From: FCB group bacterium
GTDB taxonomy: Bacteria; Fidelibacterota; Marinisomatia; Marinisomatales; JAADGP01
Length of the DNA: 45,735 bases
Assembly (NCBI GenBank): GCA_013152315.1
Contig: JAADGP010000028.1
Location: 1-45,735 of the forward strand
Direction of reading: 5' to 3'
Below are positions 40,503-45,735 of this stretch, piece by piece. The translations under genes and the position numbers were made by a program. The notes under the pieces were generated by a model. That model did not search any database. It was given only the letters and a program-made list of their open reading frames with translations, and was not told the origin of the DNA. Within the stretch, counting starts at the first letter, position 1, and each line of letters begins with the position of its first letter.

Positions 40503-40905
40503 AAGAGTTTAATAATTGCTGCGCTTACCCGGTTTAAATCAACCGTAACGAACATGGAATAAAGAACGTATAATCACTATTATTAAAGAGTAATTTTCCA
40601 TTTTATATATCTTCCGCGCGGAGGTTATTTTATATTATTCTACCGAAAAGTGTGTAATATTAATAATATATTTAGCAGAAAATAATCCTATTCAAATAAC
40701 CGTCAAATAATTTTATTCCGTCGATATTAACTACCGACAGCCCCAGCATTGAAAATTCAGGGGTTTACGACCTATGTTTCGCTTTTATTCATGTTTACTT
40801 CACGCATATTCCATTACCGGTTTCTACTCAAGATTCGATTACTATTCCCATAATGAAAAGATTGGCCGGCAATAACCGGAAATTAAATTTCTTATTTCTA
40901 AATCC

Positions 40906-40983
40906 TCATTTCAACAACGTCAATTTCCCGGTAGAGGCGAATGACCCGGCGTTCAGACGGTAAAAATACATTCCGAATTTTGT
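40906..40983 (-). pseudogene. Second type IX sorting-domain remnant (3' end only)
   Basis: Reads FGMYFYRLNAGSFASTGKLTLLK and a TGA stop. It is nearly identical in nucleotides to the end of the remnant at 40191 over about 70 nt; upstream of it the frame no longer resembles a sorting domain. It could come from duplication or from two different secreted-protein genes sharing a homologous C-terminal region. Confidence 0.6.
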
Positions 40984-41044
40984 AGTCTGCCTGACGGTGG
41001 ACGATCCCGCAGCAGGGAATTACATTCGATTATCCGGACAAGTC

Positions 41045-41077
41045 AATTCCCCAGCAATTCGAAATTGCCGGGGAATT
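41045..41077. repeat. 33-nt palindrome, copy 1
   Basis: AATTCCCCAGCAATT-CGA-AATTGCCGGGGAATT, a 15-bp stem with one A/C mismatch and a 3-nt loop, preceded by AAGTC. Copy 2 at 42550-42582 is perfect and also preceded by AAGTC. The copies bracket the 275-aa lipoprotein gene. Confidence 0.85.
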
Positions 41078-41287
41078 ATCCTCCATATTAATATGTTTCA
41101 AAGCGCCATAAAACCTGATGATTCTTAATCCAAATAACGCGAAATAATCCATCAAACCAAGTACATTTAAAATGACTGACTAACCCATTTCGTAGTCACA
41201 ATTAGCAGGAATGGAGAATAATAATGATCGTACTAATATGAATGGAAATTGATTTCGAAGAAAAATATTTATAGGACCTTTCAATTG

Positions 41288-42115
41288 TTATTTATCATCT
41301 CCTGTTGAACGTCCTGCAATAGCGTCCATTTCTCTATCTATATTCGGATCACTATTTGCTTCTGCTAAAACAGAATCTGCATACTGTCTGTAGAGTTCCG
41401 ATTCTTCGGGGGAAAGCGGCTTTTTTTCCGTCAATTTTATTAAAACAGATTGAATATCCGGAGTTAATTTGTGAAAGTTTGACGCATAGAAAATATCTCC
41501 CAGATCAAACCTCACTATCTTTTTACCATTATTCCGCACGAGGGGCTGAGAATCCCCTGCGAAATGCAAAAAATATATTCCATCTACTAACTTACTTTTT
41601 CTTCCATCGTCGTCAAATTTCAAAACCGGCGCCCCGATTAATTTGCCCACCGGTTGAACGGCAAAATGGTAATCCGTGTAACCATCCGGCCTGGTATGTT
41701 GAAATCCGTCCAGTACTTTCCAATTTTCAAATCTTTTGCTTAATTCTTTCCATTTGGGATGGGTGTTATCGGAGGAAAGAATTTCTATCTCAAAACCATC
41801 GGCATCGAATAATTCCTCAGCTTTCTTTACCGCTTTTTCTCGTGGGAGATAAACCACCGTGCCGTGAATCTGTTCAGATTCAGGCAGGGATGTGAACTGC
41901 TTTCGTTTTTCCAGCATTGCGGCTTCGAGCGGCAGATTTTCCAATAATTCATCGAATGTGGGTTCGACGTTTGTGGTTTTATCAGCAGTGGACGCCTGCG
42001 GGTTGATCCTGAGCTCGTTCTCTTGCTTACCGTTTCCGCTACAGCTTAAGCTTACCAAAAACAAAATAATAAAAACAAACAATACCGTACCAGGTGTTAC
42101 TTTTATATGATTCAT
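41288..42115 (-). CDS. Lipoprotein of unknown function
   Basis: 275 aa. The N-terminal hydrophobic segment ends in FLVSLSC (Cys25), a lipobox-type signal, and is followed by a charged linker. The body (about 85-235) shows VVYLPREKAVKKAEELFDADG, WKVLDGFQHTRPDGYTDYHFAVQPVGK and a Lys/Glu-rich C-terminal region with LSPEESELYRQY. I do not recognise a family. It is flanked on both sides by noncoding DNA and by both copies of the 33-nt palindrome, with no operon partner. The start is ATG at 42115; AAGGAGG lies about 6-9 nt before it, so translation is well supported. Confidence 0.75.
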   Translation of the reverse strand: MNHIKVTPGTVLFVFIILFLVSLSCSGNGKQENELRINPQASTADKTTNVEPTFDELLENLPLEAAMLEKRKQFTSLPESEQIHGTVVYLPREKAVKKAEELFDADGFEIEILSSDNTHPKWKELSKRFENWKVLDGFQHTRPDGYTDYHFAVQPVGKLIGAPVLKFDDDGRKSKLVDGIYFLHFAGDSQPLVRNNGKKIVRFDLGDIFYASNFHKLTPDIQSVLIKLTEKKPLSPEESELYRQYADSVLAEANSDPNIDREMDAIAGRSTGDDK

Positions 42116-42310
42116 AACATACCTCCTTATCCTTATAGGATTTAGAAATAATTGGGAAAAAGCTAATTATAAAAAAATAGAAAAACCATATATAATACCA
42201 GATCTGCGACCTTTTTGTACTATTTAAACTATTGTAGGTAAACATATTGAAAATCAAGTGGTATGAACCCAAGGGCACGCACATCTACAATTCGCTACGC
42301 TACGACACTA

Positions 42311-42342
42311 TTCACGTTTCACGTTTTACGTTTTACGTTTCA
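42311..42342. repeat. CACGTTTTACG-type low-complexity repeat, second tract
   Basis: TTCACGTTTCACGTTTTACG followed by TTTTACGTTTC: the same word family as the array at 2851-2929, about 39 kb away. It immediately precedes a GCCTTAGCC-type tract. Confidence 0.65.
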
Positions 42343-42351
42343 GATTCTCCT

Positions 42352-42374
42352 CCTCAGCCTGTGTCTTAGCCTTC
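42352..42374. repeat. GCCTTAGCC-type degenerate repeat, copy 2
   Basis: CCTCAGCCTGTGTCTTAGCC followed by TTC; same word family as 31316-31337. Confidence 0.5.
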
Positions 42375-42549
42375 ATGGATATCCAGTTTAACTCCATAAT
42401 AATTGACCGGCCAGAATATCTACCATCACAATCCACTATCGTGATTAACAATCAGATATGATACTTTTGTAATCAGTACCACGCTCAGGCTCGTTCACCT
42501 TTATGGACTACGTGATCGTCTATGGCACCATTTTTCTTCCGAATAAGTC

Positions 42550-42582
42550 AATTCCCCGGCAATTCGAAATTGCCGGGGAATT
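42550..42582. repeat. 33-nt palindrome, copy 2 (perfect)
   Basis: AATTCCCCGGCAATT-CGA-AATTGCCGGGGAATT: a perfect 15-bp stem with a 3-nt loop. No long U-tract follows on either strand beyond TTTT on the plus side, so it is a repeat element first and at most a weak terminator. Confidence 0.88.
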
Positions 42583-42639
42583 TTATGACAATTGCATTGC
42601 CCGCATTCTCCAACACCAATTCCATGAACAACTCGCTAC

Positions 42640-42680
42640 ATCCATGAAATATCATATATTCCATTTGATATTTCATGGAT
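42640..42680. repeat. Perfect 15-bp inverted repeat
   Basis: ATCCATGAAATATCA / TGATATTTCATGGAT with an 11-nt loop. It is AT-rich, lies 80 nt downstream of the small membrane protein gene stop, and is unrelated in sequence to the 33-nt palindrome. Confidence 0.85.
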
Positions 42681-42759
42681 GGTAGTCGCGTAAAATCAAT
42701 CCCAACGGTGAACGAGTCAGGATAAGCTGTTTACTTCGTTGTTAGTTTTTACGATTTCA

Positions 42760-43089
42760 TCAATCATACCGTTTCCGTACCACATCCGATTTTAAAAGAT
42801 AACCGGCCAGAAACGTAATAACCGTCACCGCGGAAAGAATCAGCAGCATCCTGAGCCAGGGACCTCCCATCTGGATTCGCCGGTGTACCAATACAAAGGT
42901 CGTATAGGCCCAGGACAGGGCTCCGAAATAAGCCAGCCATTGGACAAGTACCAAAATCCAGCGCTTTTTTATAAAAAGCAATAAAGGTACAAGAACACTC
43001 CCGACAACGAGCACCATATTTCCACCTCTTAAAAAATGCGCGCCCAACAACAGGAACGCCAATACCAAAAGAATTACTCGTGAAATCAT
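42760..43089 (-). CDS. Small multi-pass membrane protein, unknown function
   Basis: About 109 aa from the ATG at 43089 (the track starts three codons earlier at 43098; the inner ATG has GAGGA at 9 nt spacing and is preferred). Three or four hydrophobic helices are visible (about 2-18, 26-40, 43-65, 80-98), with basic loops such as IKKRW and VHRRIQMGG. The C-terminus SDVVRKRYD is charged. I do not recognise the family; the helix pattern resembles small DUF-type inner-membrane proteins. A 288-nt noncoding gap separates it from menE. Confidence 0.65.
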   Translation of the reverse strand: MISRVILLVLAFLLLGAHFLRGGNMVLVVGSVLVPLLLFIKKRWILVLVQWLAYFGALSWAYTTFVLVHRRIQMGGPWLRMLLILSAVTVITFLAGYLLKSDVVRKRYD

Positions 43090-43147
43090 TTTGATCATTC
43101 CTCACTTAATTTGAAAATACTGGTTATTAATCTACCCAAAATTGAAA

Positions 43148-43171
43148 AAGGCTTAGGCTCAGGCGAAGGCA
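43148..43171. repeat. GCCTTAGCC-type degenerate repeat, copy 3 (inverted)
   Basis: AAGGCTTAGGCTCAGGCGAAGGCA on the plus strand, i.e. the reverse complement orientation of the other tracts. It lies inside the 288-nt gap between menE and the small membrane protein. Confidence 0.5.
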
Positions 43172-43331
43172 CCGACCTGGGGAGAAATTCATCACCAAGA
43201 GAAGGATTGAACAGAGGCGTATAATTAATTGATGTGGTCGACGGCAACAATCCAATCCCTGTTAAAGCATTTACCAAAATCATTCGCTTTCGTTTTGGTA
43301 ATGAACCTTCACTTATCAACGTTTTACTATT

Positions 43332-43360
43332 CCCTTAGCCTTAGCCTGCGCCTCATCCTT
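43332..43360. repeat. GCCTTAGCC-type degenerate repeat, copy 4
   Basis: CCTTAGCCTTAGCCTGCGCC and CTCATCC follow the menE stop by 27 nt. The two copies in this gap are in opposite orientation and could pair in RNA. Confidence 0.5.
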
Positions 43361-43386
43361 AACAAACACCGGGACCTTCAACAAAT

Positions 43387-44493
43387 CTATTCCTGCCGTG
43401 ACGAATATCGACGGATAGTCTCCGCCCGCCTGATTTTGCCACTGCCGGTCTCCGGAAATTTTTCCACAAACCGGATATCCTTCGGCCTCTCGGCCGGTTT
43501 CAATATCGATTTTAATTGCGAACGCATTCGATCCGTTTCCTCCTGCGTCCATTCCCGCCCCTCGACATAGAGAACTACCCTGTTTCCCAATTTTTCGTCC
43601 GGCAATCCACAGATAAAAAATCTTCGCCCATGAATCACGTTTTCCAGCTTACGTTCCACCTGCTCGGGAATCACTTTTATTCCCCCGGTTACGATTACAT
43701 GATCGACACGACCTAACCACTCAAAGGAATCTTCGGAGACAAGATTCACCAGGTCATTGGTAACCAATTCTTCCTCTCCCGCCTGTGGAGCTTGCACTAC
43801 CAGACACCCCCGCCGATCCCGCCTGATACGCACACCTTCCAGAACCCGGTAAACGGACGAGGCCCCGGGCCCGTTCAGCGGCCTGAGCGCGATATGACTC
43901 AGGGTTTCCGTCATGCCGAATGTGGCATATACCCGGGGTTTTATGGCCTTTACCGCCATTGTCAATTTTTGATTAATTTCGCCGCCCCCGATAATAAGGG
44001 TGTTTATCCGGTCCAACCGGTCCCGGATTTGTTGGTCGGTTTCAAACAGAAGCGTATGCAATTGCAACGGAATCATGGCGGCAAAATCAATTACACCTTC
44101 CGGCACATCGACCAGCGGATTGGAGGCGGGCCTTACCGGCACCAGGTCCAGTCCCAAAACAAAGGCCCGCACGATCATCATTTTTCCGGCCACGTATTCC
44201 GCCGGCAGACACAACAACGCCCTTTGTCCCTGTCGTAACCGGAAATAACGTCCCGTCATAACCGCCGACTGAACCATCTGTTTTTTAAAGACGGAAATCG
44301 TCTTGGGCTTCCCGGTCGAGCCCGAGGTCCGTAAATCAATTTTTTCAGAATCATCCAACCAGGTAGCAATAAAAGAATAGATTGACCTTTCCCATTCGGG
44401 AGTTGCATCACCCGACAATTTTTCCGAACAGCGCTCCAGCAAATCCAATCGATTAAATCGCCGTCCGTTTATGGTGAGGGAATCGTACTTCAT
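43387..44493 (-). CDS. menE: o-succinylbenzoate-CoA ligase (short MenE)
   Basis: Adenylate-forming enzyme that activates o-succinylbenzoate to its CoA thioester for menaquinone synthesis. It is 368 aa, shorter than the 450-490 aa of E. coli or Bacillus MenE, as in Bacteroidota. The P-loop LRTSGSTGKPKTI is near 55, the adenylate motif YATFGMTETLSH near 190, the hinge WLGRVDHVIVTGGIKV near 263, and GSGKIRR with the catalytic Lys near 355. It starts 1 nt after the menC stop, which supports the MenE assignment over other CoA ligases. Confidence 0.92.
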   Translation of the reverse strand: MKYDSLTINGRRFNRLDLLERCSEKLSGDATPEWERSIYSFIATWLDDSEKIDLRTSGSTGKPKTISVFKKQMVQSAVMTGRYFRLRQGQRALLCLPAEYVAGKMMIVRAFVLGLDLVPVRPASNPLVDVPEGVIDFAAMIPLQLHTLLFETDQQIRDRLDRINTLIIGGGEINQKLTMAVKAIKPRVYATFGMTETLSHIALRPLNGPGASSVYRVLEGVRIRRDRRGCLVVQAPQAGEEELVTNDLVNLVSEDSFEWLGRVDHVIVTGGIKVIPEQVERKLENVIHGRRFFICGLPDEKLGNRVVLYVEGREWTQEETDRMRSQLKSILKPAERPKDIRFVEKFPETGSGKIRRAETIRRYSSRQE

Positions 44494-44494
44494 C

Positions 44495-45571
44495 TCAGGA
44501 GGAAACTTCCAAAACGGATAAATCCCATTCCGATTGAGGTTTGTAATACAACTTCCCCGAATCGATGGTCAGCGGAGAGGGAATATTGTTCAGATACAGT
44601 TGTCCGGTCCCCAAACCGTGCGTCATGGTATCTCCCAGGGTCGCCGTCCACTGGGCAATGGCATTCAAACCGATATTCGACTCTAAAGCAGAAGTTACCC
44701 ACCAACCGATATTGTGTTTTTCCGCTATTGCGATCCATTCCCGCGCCCCCGCAAATCCCCCCACCAGGGTGGGTTTTAAAATAATGTATTGCGGCCGGAT
44801 TGTTGCCAAAAGCGTGTGTTTTTCCTTTTCATCGGAAATACCGATTAATTCCTCGTCCAGGGCAATTGGCAGGGGACTATTTTCACAGATTTCCGCCATT
44901 CGCTCGGGCCGCCCGGGAGGAATAGGTTGTTCGATGGAATGAATTTCCAGTTCCGCGAGACGCGCCAGTTTCTCCGGGGCCGTATCCGGATCAAAAGCGC
45001 CGTTGGCGTCCACCCGGAGCTCAATTTCCGCGGGCGGGTATTCCCGCCGGATATCCCGCAATAAATTCAATTCCGTTTCGAAATCCAGGGCGCCGATTTT
45101 CATTTTCAGGCAGGTAAACCCGGAAGCCAATTTCTCCTTTATCTGCCTTCGCATAAATTCCGGCGTTCCCATCCAGATTAACCCGTTGATGGGAATCGGC
45201 CGGCCGGAATCAACAAACGGTGATGGAAATAATAGTCTTTTCCCCTCATTTTCCAAATCCCGCAGGGCGGTTTCCAGGCCGAACCGGATGGAAGGGTAAT
45301 CCCGCAGAGACGCTTTTAAATCCGACAAATAATTATCGATTTCCCGGCATACGTCGGCGATACGGGACTCAAAATTCGGGCGATCATCTATGCTGAGTCC
45401 CGGCAAAGGAGCGCATTCCCCGATTCCCGTCCTTTCCGGGTTCGGGTTTCCGATTTCCGTCAATTTCAGAAACCAAGTTTTGCGTTCCGTCAGGATACCA
45501 CGGGAAGTGCCGCTTGGTCGCTTGAAGCGAAGGACATATGGTTGCCAGGTTGCCTGCAGGGTGCCCAACAT
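44495..45571 (-). CDS. menC: o-succinylbenzoate synthase
   Basis: Enolase-superfamily dehydratase that makes o-succinylbenzoate from SHCHC. At 358 aa it has the superfamily barrel residues: the KxK pair in CLKMKIG near 165, metal ligands in RVDANGAF, IEQP and LDEE, and the second Lys in IILKPTLVGG near 268. The N-terminal capping domain includes GIGECAPLPGLS. Neighbouring menA and menE favour OSB synthase over dipeptide epimerase, which has a similar fold. It begins 6 nt after menA. Confidence 0.92.
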   Translation of the reverse strand: MLGTLQATWQPYVLRFKRPSGTSRGILTERKTWFLKLTEIGNPNPERTGIGECAPLPGLSIDDRPNFESRIADVCREIDNYLSDLKASLRDYPSIRFGLETALRDLENEGKRLLFPSPFVDSGRPIPINGLIWMGTPEFMRRQIKEKLASGFTCLKMKIGALDFETELNLLRDIRREYPPAEIELRVDANGAFDPDTAPEKLARLAELEIHSIEQPIPPGRPERMAEICENSPLPIALDEELIGISDEKEKHTLLATIRPQYIILKPTLVGGFAGAREWIAIAEKHNIGWWVTSALESNIGLNAIAQWTATLGDTMTHGLGTGQLYLNNIPSPLTIDSGKLYYKPQSEWDLSVLEVSS

Positions 45572-45577
45572 TAAAAT

Positions 45578-45735
45578 TCACAGGTTAACGCTGATGCCCA
45601 GCAACAAGGCAAACAGGAAGGTGTTCAATGCCAGCTTTTTTAAATACGGATCAAGTTTCGCGGGCTCAGTCACGCGCAAGACTTCAACGGCATGCCTGAT
45701 CATAACCGGGGCGATAATAAGAAACAGGAATTTCA
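45578..45735 (-). CDS. menA: 1,4-dihydroxy-2-naphthoate prenyltransferase MenA, C-terminal end only
   Basis: The last 51 codons of a gene that continues past the right edge; it is not in the ORF track. The fragment reads FLFLIIAPVMIRHAVEVLR, LDPYLKKLALNTFLFALLL and ends ISVNL, two TM helices around a charged loop as at the end of UbiA-family prenyltransferases. MenA is inferred from this pattern and from menC starting 6 nt downstream. A different UbiA-type enzyme cannot be excluded from so short a piece. Confidence 0.7.
   Translation of the reverse strand, partial: KFLFLIIAPVMIRHAVEVLRVTEPAKLDPYLKKLALNTFLFALLLGISVNL

Larger units (their letters stand above)
40503..41287. other. 785-nt AT-rich gene-poor region
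   Basis: No intact gene. It contains the second sorting-domain remnant (40906-40983), a 33-nt near-perfect palindrome (41045-41077) and AT-rich DNA with many stops on both strands. The composition is lower in G+C than the flanking genes, as expected for decayed sequence. Confidence 0.55.
42116..42759. other. 644-nt intergenic region with repeats and palindromes
   Basis: Noncoding: stop codons interrupt all frames apart from short ORFs. It holds a CACGTTTTACG low-complexity tract (42311-42342), a GCCTTAGCC-type tract (42352-42374), copy 2 of the 33-nt palindrome (42550-42582) and another perfect 15-bp inverted repeat (42640-42680). Confidence 0.55.

Noticed and set aside
42764-43105. 113-aa alternative-frame ORF over the small membrane protein gene
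   Set aside because: Cys/Arg-rich mixed sequence; the overlapping frame gives clean TM helices instead.
43095-43319. 74-aa minus-strand ORF upstream of the small membrane protein
   Set aside because: TTG start, and its PSPEPKPF segment is simply the GCCTTAGCC-type repeat translated; no fold or conservation visible.

Overview
The window looks like a chromosome segment of a Gram-negative bacterium of the FCB superphylum. A Calditrichota, KSB1 or Marinimicrobia-like lineage is my best guess, but it is inference. The clues are an outer-membrane toolkit (TamA/TamB-like pair, LolCDE-type exporter, many lipoproteins, GmhA), a gingipain-like C25 peptidase fused to a type IX secretion sorting domain and overlapping a PorV-family gene, a bacterial GGGP-synthase-family protein and a short-form MenE. 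G+C is moderate. Every gene I accept lies on the minus strand, so the text below follows transcription from right to left.

Right edge (45.7-43.4 kb): menA (3' end only), menC and menE form a tight menaquinone operon. The stretch 43.4-40.1 kb is gene-poor: a small 4-TM membrane protein, an orphan lipoprotein, two remnants of a type IX sorting domain, a 33-bp palindrome present twice around the lipoprotein gene, a further long palindrome, and degenerate low-complexity repeats. Next come the 1567-aa C25 peptidase and PorV-like gene (overlapping by 4 nt), an FN3 lipoprotein and an atypical Nramp-like transporter. Two directly oriented copies of a ~110-nt hairpin repeat flank the last two genes.

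Core block (31.1-20.5 kb): prfB, read as one gene only through a programmed +1 frameshift that splits it in the ORF track; lysS; two FtsX-like permeases and a LolD-like ATPase; clpC; then dnaK, which ends at a strong bidirectional terminator.

Left block (20.4-0 kb): tamB-like and tamA-like genes, a BamD-like TPR lipoprotein, a moxR / DUF58 / BatD-like cluster, then efp-accB-accC-gcvH-GGGP synthase-gmhA-xerD, a site-2 protease with a 45-aa single-TM protein right behind it (absent from the ORF track), a bifunctional formiminotransferase-cyclodeaminase carrying an insert with C2H2 zinc-finger spacing, mutL, and miaA cut by the window edge.

I saw no rRNA, convincing tRNA, CRISPR array, transposase or prophage gene. 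The least explained material is the intergenic repeat DNA at 31-34 kb and 40-43 kb. All functional calls rest on reading sequence motifs; no database search was possible.
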